A stretch of 64,000 nt of DNA from Agelaius tricolor (GCA_023055355.1 JALJCS010000015.1:10533501-10597500), one strand, 5' to 3'. Positions 1-14,270 are shown, numbered from the stretch's first letter. Translations and numbers: made by a program. Notes: generated from the sequence alone by a model not told the origin.

Positions 1-2598
1 CATAAGGAAAAGAATGGGAAACTAAAAGATGTTTTGGAAGGAAGCTCTCTTTACACATCCATAACCTTGAGACTTGAACCATGTGTTAGGATCTCAGTTG
101 TTTATCTTATTATGTGCTTCTCCGTAAATTTTGTGCCCAAACACATCCCCAAGAAAAGTCTTCAGTCATCACTAATATGAATTATCAAAAAATATATAAT
201 ACTTTCACATTTCACTGCAATAGAGGATCACCAGAGCCTGATAGGGACAGAAATACCTCATGGCATCAGAAATGATCATTCTGATATTATCGGGTCTGTT
301 TACAAGTAGCTCCTTTAAAAAGGTTAGTGACAAGAAGTTAGAGATATGATAGGTAAAACTGATACTTTCATTTTGTGTGCCCTACAATAAATATAAAGGA
401 TCATTTCAAAATGTAAGGTAGGTTCTGGAATATTGTATCCTTTTAGGTGTCTATAGGGAATACAGCTAGGATAAATCTAACTGGATTTTACCACAGCTCC
501 TCAAAGCACACCCAAAACCAGTGATAAAAAAGTACATTCTACAAAGACAGCTTAAGTATGAGCATATTGGCCAGTATAACATCTGAAATCTAAATGTGTC
601 ATTGCAGATTGAGTCATTTCATATCTCCACTTAGGTGTTAAAAAATGGTGCACACAAACACACAACTGTGGGAACTGAAGGCGGGTGGTGGGCAGAGAGA
701 AGCAAAGCAGCACCACATTCAGAATAAGCCACAATGATTCAGAAACAAAACCTGACCTCTGCATTCACCTCTCCCCAGCATCCGAAAAAAAACAATAGAT
801 GGGACAGGTTAGGAAGATGACTTTATCATTCTTACACATCTGAAAATATTGGAAAAGAATCTTCTGTCATCTGGAAGCATTATAAAAATGCAGAAAAACA
901 AAGAGATGATAATAGGCCTTTGTTACCGGAGAAATAAAACTGCTGGCTAAAAAACAGAGTCAGGAATATATGACTGACACAGAACTTCTGAACAATGTTT
1001 GATAAGTCCCTTAACCTTTCTCAGTCTTAATTTACCCATTGATGATGTGTGGCAGTGATATTTAGCTGCCTAACAGGAGTTATAGCCTGCAGTAACAGGC
1101 TTATTTGATACTCAGTAAAGACTCCAAGATCTGTGAATGGCAGATGCTGAGGTTTCACTGGGCTCTATTAGGTCTCAACACTTTCCCTCCAAGTCCTCTT
1201 CTTACTGGAAGAGATGACCAAAAAAAAACCCACCTAGAGATGTTGCTGTAATTCCTAAGCAGAAGAAGTGCAGTTCCTGGGATAAGCTCTACAGGACATC
1301 AGGGCAAAGACACTGCTGAAACCTCCTTCCATTTCCACCCCCCCTTTTCAGGGCACATTAAGTTTTCTTCAAATAATACCACAAGGCATTTTCCTTACTC
1401 ACTAGACCAACATGGTTCACTAGACAAATGTAGTTTGTCATTTCTGCAGGACTCTTGTTTATATCCTTTGGAAAAAAATTGTTCTAGCCCTCTTGGTGCA
1501 AGTTATTTTTTCATCTACCCTTTTGACTTTCAGTCTACAGGAAGAGCTACTGGACTCCTAGGAATGAAGAGTAAAGCCCTCTTAACTCCTCAGGACTTCA
1601 AAGGGAGGACTAGCTCACATTCCCATACACCCTTTAACCTTGTGTGCACCTCACAATGACAAAAACATTTGCCTCACAATCATAAATATCAGTATTAAAT
1701 TATAAAAATAGCCCCGACCAGCTCTTTGGTGGGCAGGACTCTGGACAATAGAACAAACATTACATGACAGAACTGGCAACAGAGCTGTGTTGGCTGAAGT
1801 GGCTGGTTCTAACCAGACAGGATTCTCCCTCTGAGTGCCCTGCCTTGCTGTGGTCATATTACACTTTTTCTCAACCTAATCTCTAGCTGCTCCTGCTCTG
1901 ATACTGACAAAGCCTGTCCTGGGGAGAGGACTAAACATTCTATGGTCAGCTATCTGTTGAGACACGTGATGTCATGAAGTTGAAGACTCCCCTATACCAG
2001 GGTCTAGGCACACTCAGAGGTAGCCTGGAAGAGCACTTAATGGCTCAGAGATCCCACAGGGTTTTCACTTCTACACCTCAGTTTAAATAATGCCTTCCTC
2101 TTTGGCTAATCTAGTTCCTTTCCAGGATTCAGTTTCACATCTTTTAGGGTTTAAAGAGAACCACTAGACCAAACTGTAAAACTAATGCTCAGCTTTTTGA
2201 GTCCTCTCTGGTGGACATCCACAATTATTCCCATGATCTCTGCATCACTAGGCCATGAAGGTTGAGGGGAAGGCTTGGAAAAATCTACACACCTTTAGAG
2301 ATCTCAGTGCAGCTTTTGAGGGGTTAATGGGGTCACCACTAAGGAATCCATCATTCTCATTGTCCACTCACATATGCTAGAACAAAGCAAGGGTAGCACC
2401 ACTAAATTTATTTAGTACCACTGTGTCTGTAAACTACTGTCACCTAAATGGCTTTCTCTGTAAGAAAAAAAGGCAGCAAAAATTCACTGGAGAAAAGGAA
2501 TACAGTCTCATTCTACTGAGTCAGATGAAGATCAAAATATAAAGTGACAGTTCAATTTAGTTCAGATCCTATAGCTAAATAAATATATAACACAGTCA

Positions 2599-2614
2599 TT
2601 TATTTATTTATTTA
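2599..2614. repeat. (TTTA)4 microsatellite
   Basis: Four perfect TTTA units followed by AATAAG. Ordinary simple repeat. Confidence 0.9.
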
Positions 2615-4579
2615 ATAAGTAGAAAGATTTTGGACCTCTGCTCTGGCACTGGAATTTGGTTTCCTGTTGTATTCATACAATATTCCTGGAATCAGAACAA
2701 AATCTGTTCAAACATCACTGCAGCACTTAGAAAACTTCTGTCACCAGTGTACCCAAGTAGAAAATGCATTTTTGATGTTATGCAGAAATACATGCCTTGA
2801 TAGAAGAGATGAAGATGCAGCCCCAAGTGTTAAAAAAAAAAATCAGAGAACATTTGAGCAGATGAAGATGCACTCCAATTTTTCTTTCTTTCTCTTTCAA
2901 GCTTCCTTAGCTCAAGACACATATTCCAGATATATAAATGATACATGTAATGCAGAGTAGTTAATACAGATAGAGAGAGATTGACATGGCACTTATCTAA
3001 ATGGACACTGAGATTCCAGGATCCTATTGCACTCTAGCTGATAGGAGCTTCAGAAGCTGTGAGTCAAAACTGACTTCACAAAACCACAACAGCACTTTTC
3101 ACCTTTGCCAACAGACATTGAGTGAGCCAGTTTACAGTTCTGTGCCAAGGGCATATCATGCAGACTTTTCTATTTCAGCTGAAAGAAAACCCACTATCTG
3201 ATAAGCTAACATGATGAATGTTCCAAAGACTGCACAACTAAGCAGAAAAGCCAAAAGATTCAGAACTTCCCTGATCTGAAATCCCCCCAATTTAAAATAC
3301 ATATTTAAAATACATTTTGCAAGTCTTACTAATGTGTGTATACACATTATCCTGCCTACCACACTCTGAAAATACTGAATATTCAGAACATGAGCTCTAT
3401 ATTAGTCCATGTTAAATGCCATCAAGGAAAAACTGACATTCCTGTTAAGAAACAAACCAAACCCCCAGTACTGCACAAATTTATTTGTAAGGCATGATCT
3501 GAAACATGCTATTATAAAGACAGCCTTTAAAATATTCATTAACTTCAATAAAACATATTACACCTTCAGAAACTGTCCAATATGGCAGTAAAGCCTTGTA
3601 TCACCTATTCATTTGTCCTCATTTTTTCCAGCAATAAGAGAGCATCTGATTTTATTATCATAAATACTGTATAAATATATTGACACTATAAAGCACACAA
3701 ACAACTCAAATCCTGTGTGCTTTTTTTACTGAAGGCAAACAGAGCCCACTATCAGTCACCCATCTGAAGAGCAAGGAAGAGTATAAACTGATGAAATTTT
3801 TTTAGAATTCAAACTTCTGATGTGGAACTATTTTAAGATCTCCTGAGCAGCCTCCTCTCTGCCTTCCTTTGAAGGATGGCATGAAGAACATACAATTCAA
3901 GCATCATTACTTCTACACACACAGGCTTTGTGTGTCTGGGATAAAGTATCTTTGACAGAACAGACAAGCCACTGCTTGGTAAAATGTGAGTGATATATAA
4001 ACCAGATCAAGGATCCAACCACTGAGTTGGATTATAATCTCTCTTTCATTCATTTCAGACACAATTTTAAAATCAGGTTCTGTTTCAGTATGCCATGGCC
4101 TTCTTGCACATTAGTAATTATGGTACCTCTAATAGCAATAAAGGGTGAGCCACCGAAGGTCTGTAGCTACAGCCCTCTTCAGATAAGAATTAAAATTTCA
4201 CATTTCTAGTCAGCAAGCCTCAATTTCCAGAAAATTTCTAGTTGGCTAGAAGTACTGTGATGCATAGGCTTTCTCCAGCATTTTAAGAATTTTATGTCTT
4301 CATGCTAAGTGGGAAGTGGATGATGCTTTTTACCCAAAATTAAAACAAAAAAAAGACATTGAACTAGGCTTTTATAAATTAAAAGAAAAAAATACAGTCT
4401 TGTGCTTGTTACAAAAAAATCAAAAAAGAGCAAGGAGCCACACTGGGCTTCCATTAATTTGAACCAGCTCACCAAGGTCTACTTTAAATTTTGAGATACA
4501 TCATGTTCCTTCAGAGACCAAAGTCAACAAGGAAAACCAAGCACAGTCTTGGAAATTACATAGTCTGTGAGATATCCAC

Positions 4580-4639
4580 AAAAGAGGAGGGAAAAAAAAA
4601 CAAACCCAAAAAACCCCAACAAACCAAAAAGGATAAACC
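4580..4639 (+). repeat. A-rich tract with C interruptions
   Basis: A run of nine A followed by CAAACCC and AAACCCC spacers. It could be a decayed poly(A) tail of a retroposed copy or plain low-complexity DNA; no recognisable element body precedes it. Confidence 0.6.
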
Positions 4640-6488
4640 ACAGCTACAGCCTGGATAAAAACAGACTTAGATGAACACATCAAAAAAATAAAAAAAGAAC
4701 AATTACTGAGAGTAAAATTTGCCATATACTCATAAGAATAATACATCCAATTTTGCAAACCAGAGACTTGATTCTGTGGGGGAAATCTTTATGTTTACAG
4801 ACAGGAGAAAGGAAGGCTTGTAAACTGGTAAGAACATTTTTTTCTAAAACAGAACAAAAAGTACAAAACAAGGAATAGTATCCAATAGATTAAGCATTAA
4901 GCACACAAATCTTCCTGAAAGTAGGCAGAAAATCTGCCAAGTTTTTTCTTATACATATTGAATTAAAATTCAGCATAATCCAACCTAGAAAGAAAGCATT
5001 ACAGGGAGCAATATAACTTCATAGTGAAAGACTTGTGCTCACAGTGAAATGTGACATTTTTAGACCAAATGCCACCTCTCCCTACAAAATGCTTAGTGAT
5101 GATCTCAGCCCCTTGTTTTTTATTCTTTTCCTATAACTCACTAGTGCCTTAAAGAACTTAGAAACTTAAATTTGTGTTTCTTATTCAAGTACCTGCTGTA
5201 ACAATATAGAAAGGTGCATGCAAAGTGCCATCTTTCTAACTTCATACTAATTGACATCTAGTTTGCACTAGTGCAAGAACTCTAATGTGATTCAGAAAAA
5301 TATTGATTTATGGTTATGACCTTCTGGTAGCCAGAGAAAACCTGACATTTATGCTTAAAAACAAGAAATGTAAGTTGTCTCAAACTTACAGACTAAGTAT
5401 TAAATTCAGTTTCCTTGGAAGTGGTCAGGAGGTTTCTTCCTCCACAGCAGCAGGAGAAGAGAATTTTCCATGTTAACCATGAGTAGGTGCAATAATTCCA
5501 CTTGTTATCTTCCATTAGAACAGCAGAAGTAAAGAAACATTGAAGAAATTACTTGTGGTTTAGTCAATAGAGTGAGATAAATCCAAAATTCACCTGCTTT
5601 TAGCTACAAATTAATCAATGCAATGATTATGGAACCATATTACTGATTTTCCTCTATGACATAACTAAATGCTGCCATCAAGCCCTAATAGATGGGAAAC
5701 AAAAGTTGTATTGTGGCAGTTCTCCCTACAACATTAAAAACTTCTCCTCCACTCAGTGCAAAATAAAGCCAATTTCCAAACCCCTGCTAAGCTGAACCTT
5801 TTGAGCTCCAGTAAAGCAACAGTGTATCTATGACACAATTAAAAAGCTTTTTAACCTTTTATTGCTTGTTTTTGTCCAAGTCCTTGTCAATTAAGCATGT
5901 GTATTGAGGACTGGAAGAAAAATGTAATGAAATGTGGTCAACCACTTTCTTCTTTCTTTGAATATGTTCAATATACAAAATGTAGAAAATCACTCTTTCA
6001 AATTAACCTATTCCCCTGCAATCAAATGTTAGGTTACTTTTAACAAATGACCCTTTTCTCTTAGGAGAGAAATCAATATTCATAGTTTTCTCTCCTGCCC
6101 TCTGTGACTACTGCCAGAAATCCTTTTTTATATAAAACTGAAGGAGCAGACATTTACTTTAAAATCCCTAATTCATGGACTTTATTCCTCCCTTGCCATG
6201 GCTCTTCCCCAGCTCAAGTGCTTGCCTAAGTCAAGGTAGACAATCATTTTCTGAAGCTAAGTGGGCTGTGGGTGCCAGGGCAGCTCGGCCTTCAGAATTG
6301 TTTTTGCCTGCAAAACTACTCCTGTCTGTCCTCAGATAAAGAGCCTGGCTCCATCTGGACAGGGGTGTCCCCAGCCAGCCCCTGCACATGGCACCAGCAC
6401 CAGCTTGGTGACTCTCCTGGCTGTGACACTTCACACTGATACAAAACAAACAAGAGCAAAGGGAGAAGCATCACTTGTAGTGATGCAG

Positions 6489-7250
6489 AGCCTGGTGCCA
6501 TCACCCTGGCTTTGAGAGGAGCCCTTGTGCAGGATCCAGGGCCAAATCCCACCCCAAAACCTCCAAATGAGCCGATGCCAGGGCTGTGGGGCCACAGGGC
6601 TGTGGGCAGGCCCTCAGCAGGCCAAGGGTGGGATGATGCCCCTGTGCCATGCACTCACCAGGCTGAGGGGAGGTCTGGGAGGAGGCACCATCCTGCCTGC
6701 AGTCATGGCACCAACAGGGAGCTTGTTCAAGGGCCCAGGGCCCTCCTGGCCCCACAGACAGGACACAGGCCCTGCAGTGGGGCTTCCCTGCTGCCCTGGC
6801 CCCACAGACAGGACACAGTGGGGCTGCCCTGCTTCCCTGGCCCCACAGACAGGACACAGTGAGGCAGTGGGGCTCCCCTGCTGCCCCTCCTGGCCCCACA
6901 GACAGGACACAGTGGGGCTCCCCTGCTGCCCTGGCCCCACAGACAGGACACAGTGGGGCTCCCCTGCTGTCCCTCCTGGCCCCACAGACAGGACACAGTG
7001 GGGCTCCCCTGCTGTCCCTCCTGGCCCCACAGACAGGACACAGTGGGGCTCCCCTGCTGTCCCTCCTGGCCCCACAGACAGGACACAGTCCCCTGTGCTG
7101 CCACAGCTCCCCCAGGCTGGCCAGAGCCTCCCCACAGTGAGCTGGCAGCACCCAGTGCTGGCAGAAGCTCCTTTGTGTGGTGCTCCCCCATGGCCTCACA
7201 CACATCCACTCCCAACCCAAGTCCAGCAACCTCTGAGTCTGCCCCATGAC
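6489..7250. other. GC-rich island around the minisatellite
   Basis: Base composition rises sharply from the AT-rich flanks, with few CpG but many CCTGG, CCCAC and CAGGG words. Open frames of up to 294 codons occur on both strands, but they are a by-product of GC-rich sequence with a mostly 45-bp (multiple of three) repeat: the peptides are Pro/Gly/Cys-rich tandem repeats on both strands. I see no sign of a real gene. Confidence 0.7.
6741..7088. repeat. GC-rich minisatellite, eight copies, mainly 45-bp unit
   Basis: The core CCCCACAGACAGGACACAG starts at 6750, 6800, 6841, 6894, 6935, 6980, 7025 and 7070. Spacings are 50, 41, 53, 41, 45, 45 and 45 bp. Copies in the second half are almost identical, while the first copies vary in the linker (GGGGCTCCCCTGCTG with or without TCCCTCC). 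The gradient suggests recent expansion at the right-hand end. A VNTR of this kind is probably length-polymorphic. Confidence 0.95.
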
Positions 7251-8577
7251 AAAATAAGAGAGAACAACTCAAAATTCGAGCAGTCCCAGAGCACATTTGA
7301 AAATCCCCTTTTCCTCTCAGGGAGAGTATGCACAGTGTGGCACATGCAGCCCAAATGCCAGCATGTCAGGGCCTCACTTTGGAAATCCAGGTCATGGTTT
7401 TACTCTTAGTTCCTGCCTGGATTTCTCTTGTTTTCAGCTGGCCAGGCTGAGCAGTGCACTCAGATGTGGAGATTTATCCCACAGCCATTGTAGCTGGATA
7501 TGTTCCATTTTCTCCATTAAGTCCATTTACATAAGAGTGCATTAATGTACTTCCAGGTGTGCTGAGATCAGAGTCAGCTCTTTGTGGATTTCCATCCAGT
7601 GTTTTTGTAGAGCTTGCCTGCAAACCTGAGTAGGAGAGAGCTGTCCATTTTTATTAAAATTCACATGTATCTCACTGGAAATGACTGCATGACCAGCACA
7701 CCTCTGAGGGTCTCTTGCAGCAAACAGAGAACAGAGGTTTGGGTTTTTTTCTCCTGCCTTTTATTACTTCTTGCAATAAGCTTCTGTTTAGGGGCCAGCA
7801 AACTGAATATTTTGGAATGTTTTAGTTTCTGTAGTTGCTCTAGACTGCTTGGAAAAAAAAAAAGAAAACACACACCTAGTAGTTCACTATAGTGTAAGCA
7901 CATTGCCATCACTGCCATATCTTTGAGCACTGGAAGTGAAATTGCCACAAAAAATGAAGAGTAACCACCATAGAGACTTTTGTTTAACAACTGTGCAAAA
8001 TAACAGCAACAATAATATGCAATGAAATCAGGGCATTTCTTTTTCCTTAAATAATAGGCTGTTTATAGCAAAACATAATAAACACTATCAATCAATGGAA
8101 CAATAATAAACAAAAACTTGGGTTTATGAGAAAGTCAGGAATTCACAAGATACATACCTGGGTAAAAGACTCAAACAATTCTGCCCATATGAAATAAGAA
8201 ACCACCTGCATGTGTTGTATATGCTTTATGAATTACAAAGATAGAGCTATTAGCATGGTTTATAGGCTATGCACCACACCATTCTTTATCAAAAAATGCT
8301 AATTTAGTGTCTCAGCTAGTCCGCAGATGCTTTATTGTATCATGATCATTTAGATTCCACTTTTCTCATGCCACAGTCAGATATTGTGAAAAATCAAGTT
8401 CCATTTACAGCATCCATTGTTATCTCACAAAGTAGCACTTCATGCTACTACTGATGTGTTACAGACTGTTAACAGCAATTTAGTTTTAAATGCCAGTGCA
8501 TGCAAGTGTTCTGGATATGAATACTAACAGAATGAAGTTATGCAGGTGTAGGAATTAAAAAGGAAAGGAAAAAAACT

Positions 8578-8607
8578 CCACACCACCACCCACACCACAA
8601 CCCACAC
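8578..8607. repeat. CAC/CCA-rich simple sequence
   Basis: About 30 bp built from CCA, CAC and CCCACAC words directly after an A-rich stretch. Low complexity only. Confidence 0.7.
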
Positions 8608-11399
8608 AGGAAATGACTGCCAGCTCTTTGAGGGAGGACACAAAGCATGGGACTTCTCTCTTTGCATTTTAGCTGTATGAAGTTAGTTATTCCCCCTCAC
8701 TCATCAGTGGAAACATCCTCCTCCAGGGATGTCTGAAGACAGGTGCTAATAACCCAGTGGTATTTATATCTCTGCACTGAATATAGAGAGAAATTAAGTA
8801 ATTATTTTTGGTGGTTGTTTATCTTAGAGGTGGTCAAGAACATAGCAATGGCATATTAATGATCCTCACAGTTACACCATGGTGCCTTACAGGCTGAGAC
8901 ATCCTAAAACCAGGACATGAGGTCTGCAGCATGGGGAGAGCTCTGCCTACCAAACAAGGAAGTTTCTCATTTCTGGAGCAGCTTCTTCTGTGTCATCTTC
9001 CACTTAGCTTGTTGTAACTCTTTGTGAAGTGCTTTTTGTTGACATCCTAACTAAATGAATTCATTATCCAAATATGTAAGCAGATGATTATAATTAATGA
9101 ACAACAAAAAAAAGGCACTATCAAGTTAAGTAGACTCCCAGAGCTATCGGGGGGATGAGTGGCTGGTCCCATTTAACATCTATTGCTTTAATAAGCAAAT
9201 GCCAACTGACTAAAAAATACAAAGAAGAAGCAAAGTTCAGACTCTAATTAATGCCTTGCTACATAGAAACCCTGCTATTCCCAGCTCTTTCCTGAATATT
9301 TGAAACTGAGATGAGCTAAGAATTGCTCTAGCTAAAGTAGGCCACTCCCATGAATTGGACAAGAAACTGGTTATCTTTATAAATATCCAGCAAACCTAAT
9401 TAATTCAGATGGATAAAAAAGAGCAGATGATATCACAAAAGATTGTCCCTTTACCATATCCTTCCCTCTTCCTTCTCCCTGTAAAAGCTTCTCAAAGTGG
9501 GGTTTTAGTTGGGACAGATTTCCCTAGTGGAATTGCAAGAAGATTCAATATTTGGCCTACCCCCTTTTGCTTTTTGCAATAAGGATGAAAAAGTAGGAAG
9601 TTGTTCTTATTAAACTGAAAATCCCTTTTGAGAGACTGCCAGAAATGAAATGGTTACTGTGCATTGAAATAGTTCTTCACCTTTTTGTTCAATGTGAAAG
9701 GCAAAAAAATGATGCAAATATGAAGCAATATGTCAGTTCTGCTAAATAAAAATGTGCACAGTAAAACTAAATCACATATATTGAAGTGTTATTTTGGTTT
9801 TATGGAAATGTAATCTGTGTTATGACATTTGCATTTCATATAACTGCTATGGATAACTAATCTTCCAATGCATTGCATACCATTCTGTCACCAAAAAAAA
9901 AAAAGTAATACTGTATCATCTGTTTCCACCTGTACACTAGAATATTCCATGACAAATGTATCAACATCAATTGTATAAATTCAGTCCTGAGCCAATGAAA
10001 AGTATGGATTCATTTAATAGAAAGATTTCTTTTACCCTTAAACTCTACACAGCTATTAGAAGATATCATAGCATGGTAGCAAAGGAAAAATTACAACTTC
10101 AAACAACACAATATATGGATGTTTTTATGCATTCTAAGACTTCTGAATTTTGAGTGAAAATTAAATACATCAATGCAGACTGCCAATATGGAACTTTAAC
10201 TGGAACTTGATGAAATTGCATGTTTCCCATTCCGTGCCCAAAAATTATAGTTTTCAGCTCTGAGATATCTTATGTTATGCTACACATTACAAAAAAGTGA
10301 TACTTAAATACAAGTGAAAATACTAAGTATATTTGAAATTCATTATCCTTTCCCTTTTTCTTCTGTGTCCTTTGCTTTTGTTTTCCATTTGATTACATTT
10401 GCTTACCTAAGCCATTATCCAACCTCTCCAAAGATCCAATTCTCAACAAATGCCTTTAGAGGAAGTTTTAATAAAGGGGTCACACATGCTTTAGCCCTGA
10501 TTAAGCCCCTGTTTCACAACACTTTTGTAAAAACAAAAAGCCTTTAACTTCCCCACTTTGGAAACCAGTCAAAACCAAGGAAACTCCAAAGGAATAGAGT
10601 GCAAGAGTAAGCCTTGGGATGTAACTCCCAACCCTTGGAATCCCTTGGGCACAAGGAGCAGGACTACTTGCACTAGAAAACCAATATGCTCTAGTCCAGT
10701 GCAGTGTCAGGCAGCAGTAGATGAGACACAGACTTTCAGGTAATTCATTGACTTAGCACCAGACTTTTCAGTGACTTGCAATGAGACTTGTTCTCTGCAG
10801 CTGTCAAGGGACATTTCAAATAGCTAAATCTATGCTTGAGATAGAGAATGACCTAACTTCCTGAAAATTGCATAACTTACTGAAAATCAAACTAGCTAAT
10901 GTGGGGTCATTTGATTAATTTTTACTATAATTAAGGAAGATCAGCATTAAATGTGTGTGTTTCTTTTCTTGGAAAAATCATGCTTTCCTATCTGCTGTGA
11001 AAGCCAATGCAAAAAAACATGTCTGTTCACTTGAATGTAGCTATCTGCAGTGACATAGCTATATTTGGGATTCTTTTGTGTGCTGAGTTAGAAGGAGTAG
11101 CAGCTTTTTAAGCTCAGATGTGTAAATGTCCCCATTTATATCCTGGCTCTGCAAAAATAGGTTTTTGTGCATATTGCAGTCAATATACACACACAAAAGA
11201 GAAAAGTGAAATAAAAAATATAATCCTCATATTAGAAAACTGAGTACTTACCTAGTGATAGCAGCTGGAATGAAAATGGCTGAAAGCAATAAAAATCCAT
11301 TTTACCATTTAGTACAGTTTGTCAGACTAGAGAAATGGGATTGAATTTCAAAGCCACAGGCAAGCTGGCAGAAATCTGTGCTTATGCAGTTGATAGGGG

Positions 11400-11447
11400 T
11401 TTTTTTTCCTCCTTTTTTCTTTTTTTTTTCTTTTTTTTTCCTTATTT
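11400..11447 (-). repeat. T/C-rich tract (poly-A on the minus strand)
   Basis: T runs of 6 to 10 broken by single or double C. This may be an old poly(A) tail of a minus-strand retroposed copy, or a simple polypyrimidine tract; no element body is recognisable to its left. Confidence 0.7.
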
Positions 11448-14189
11448 ACAACTCTTTTGATAAGCCTTCAGCAAGTTACATAGGTTGTTCTAGTTGTATC
11501 TCCTTTGACTGGATTAGAATACTTGATGACAGTTTGGATAAGTTTGAGGCAGATGGTTCTTGACATTTTTCATGCCATCAGTTACAAACCATGCAAGGAA
11601 ACTCTTTCATCCTTTGTTTATCCTTCACTTAGAAGCCACTATGGTAGATCGTTAAACTTTCATTTTTCACAGTGCTGATTAAGGCGTACTACAAGGCAGA
11701 TGTTATGCAGCACCATTTTTAACAATTTACATTTAGCACCAAAGCTGGCTTTGTACTTGTTCCAGTGGATCAATTCACATTTCAAAAACTTCAAGGTCAA
11801 CCTCTAAGCATTGCTACTCTGTTGAACAACTAAATGTTTCATAAAGTTTTCTCTATGACTGCAGCACTTGAAAATTTGTGCTGGACACTGTTTACTTGTT
11901 TATATCTGCCAAAATGGATACAAGTAACTATTGTTCATCTCTGCCACAATTAAACGACAGATATAGAGCTATAAAATCCAAAGACTTACAATAAAACAAA
12001 TAAAGATCACTATTTTAACACACAAAAAAAAGATTCATTTATTTTCATTACTAGCATTTATAAATAACAAATAATTACTATTCAATTGGCAGTTGGTCTT
12101 AATCTTTATATCAGGTCAAGAAATAACATTTCATGGATGAAAATGTCATGTGTATGTGAATGTTTTGTTTTATGATTATGTAAATTCCATACTTCCTAGG
12201 AAAAATTCTAATAGTTGTATGTAAACAAAAAACAGGTAAAGGCACTTTTAGAGAATAGCATAATAAATATAGTCATGACAAAATACAATAAAATTAATTC
12301 ACAGCCATTTAATTTTTATGCTCTGTAGAAAACTGAGTTTTTATAAATACTTGGGCTCACCAGTAGATGATGTTACATTTTTTACTGAAAATTTACCAGA
12401 ATTATCTGTAACCAATCATAGCAATGGGGTAGAAGCTTTTGTGCTAGTGACAATTTCCTTAAAGGCCAATAAAGGGAAAAGAAACTTCTGGTAACTGAAG
12501 ATTCCTTTATTTTTTAATTCAGATTCTTCAAATTAGCAACCTAAAATGGAAAAAATAGTAAAGTATATTTTCTTGAATGAAGTTTCAGGTTGGTTGTTTT
12601 TTTTAATTTGGGGGATTTCCTATGCTTTTGTCTTTTTTTATGCAATTAAGCTGTAGCAATATGTCATATTAATTATCATTGTCATAAAGTTCTGAAGTAA
12701 AAATTAGCAGACTGAATTATAATTTTATCCTCTGATACCTCCTGATCTTCATCATACCCTTTTCTTATGTTCAATTTACTCTTCCCCCGCTCCCTCCAGC
12801 CCCCCAAATTTGTGCCATAAAGACTTTTCTATCTTAGTCCTTGATCACTTAAGACTTCCCATCTGGTACTACTACTTCACCCTTTACATCTAAAACTATT
12901 TCTTATCTGTATCTCTACCCATTGTTCTACTAAATTGATGTTTAGGATTTTCTCAAATCAAAAATGGGTTTCATCTGAGTAGTTCACTTGATTAATGACA
13001 GAAGTCAATGAAATGTTGAACTTGGGATAAACAGCTATGCTATGGAAAATATATATTATACAAATATATCAAGAAAAATATTTTATGTACTGATACTATG
13101 GATCTTAATTTCAGTAATAGTGGGGAATGCCTTCATTTCACTTGAGGAACAACAGACATTACAAGTGTTAGTCATGCTAACAAAGATGTGGGGAGTACAC
13201 AGACAACAACACATGGTCACAACTATTTCTGCAGAAATCAGCCTGGAAATATTATAAAGAAAAGGCTACAAAATCTCAAAAAGCCTGTCTGAAATGGTGC
13301 TGACTTCAGTTATGTATCTGTCCTAGATTTGATATTTTGCCACCCAAACCCATACACCAATCTATATTTATAAAACCTTGAGCAAATAAGGCTCAGAGTA
13401 GTGATGACTGTGTCATTCAGGAATGTGTAATGGCCTTGCAAATGCACTGCACAGAGCCTTCCTTTTCCATAGCTCTATCAGCAAAAATAAATATAGGAGA
13501 TGAATGCTAGTGGGAAAGCATGGATTTCATCTTTTTTTGTTACATTATTATCCAGGCTTACAACAATACTTATCATCCTACAGTTTGATTTGTTATAATA
13601 TATATTTACCTTTTATCTTAGAAGAAAAGAGTATCAGCCCTCCAAGGATAATGGAGAAGCAATGTTATTTAATTATTCCAAACTATCTAGTGCTTTGGTA
13701 CACAAAAGATAACAGTCAACATACTGCTACAAGTGTGCTGATATGCAAGCTGTGGTCAAGATAAAATATTTAACAGCAGAAAAATACACTTTATAGTGCA
13801 GCTGCTATAATGGGATTTTAAATAAGGAGAAACAATTCCATTTATTCTCAGTTTTGAAAATATGCAAAAAGCTAACTACATTCATCCATAAATTAACTTG
13901 ATAATGGCTGAAGATTGGTGTATAATGGAAGTTGACCACTTAACATACACACACAAACAGGTGCAGGAGAGAGAGAAAGCACATGCAGGTAGCTGTCAGC
14001 AGCACACTATCAACACATACAGAAAGACCTGATGTTATCATGGAAACAGTGAAAGTAAAGCCTAAAGAGCTTGCACAATCGTAGTGCCCCAAGGTTCATT
14101 TCCAGACTCAGCATAGTAACTCTGTACAGTTCATGTATTTGAATGTTTAGGAACAGAAAACAAAGGAAAAAAATTAAAAATAACTACAT

Positions 14190-14270
14190 GGGCCACATTC
14201 CTGTAAACTGGCATCACTCCATGGAAACAAATGCAGCAGTGCCAGTTTGTGCCAGCTGAGGATCTGACAT
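14190..14270. mobile_element. Ancient palindromic MITE-like remnant
   Basis: The segment begins GGGCCACATTCCTG and ends CCAGCTGAGGATCTGACA, so the two ends are imperfect inverses of each other. An exact 9-bp internal stem is present: AAACTGGCA at 14205-14213 and TGCCAGTTT at 14240-14248. Ends of the form GGGCCAGAT...ATCTGGCCC around a folded centre are a layout I recall from non-autonomous DNA elements of crocodilians, turtles and birds. The family name is not certain to me and the copy is diverged. Confidence 0.5.

Larger units (their letters stand above)
1..6230. other. AT-rich unique sequence, no gene seen
   Basis: No open frame here exceeds about 100 codons and none has a recognisable protein motif. 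Translations are low in sequence character and start at arbitrary codons. Apart from the (TTTA)4 run near 2.6 kb and the A-rich tract near 4.6 kb, I see no repeat family, RNA gene or promoter signature. It reads as intergenic or intronic vertebrate DNA. Confidence 0.6.
7251..14189. other. AT-rich unique sequence, no gene seen
   Basis: No protein motif is recognisable in any frame; the longest frames are 109 codons or fewer. The stretch holds a CAC-rich run near 8.58 kb and a long pyrimidine/T tract near 11.4 kb. No RNA gene or conserved domain is visible. Confidence 0.6.

Noticed and set aside
6741..7088. Regular repeats that might suggest a CRISPR array
   Set aside because: The intervals are near-identical linkers, not unique spacers, and the context is vertebrate DNA; it is a minisatellite.
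6501..7409. Long overlapping frames (248 and 294 codons) on both strands
   Set aside because: They are translations of the 45-bp minisatellite and GC-rich flanks; the peptides are tandem Pro/Gly/Cys repeats on both strands at once.
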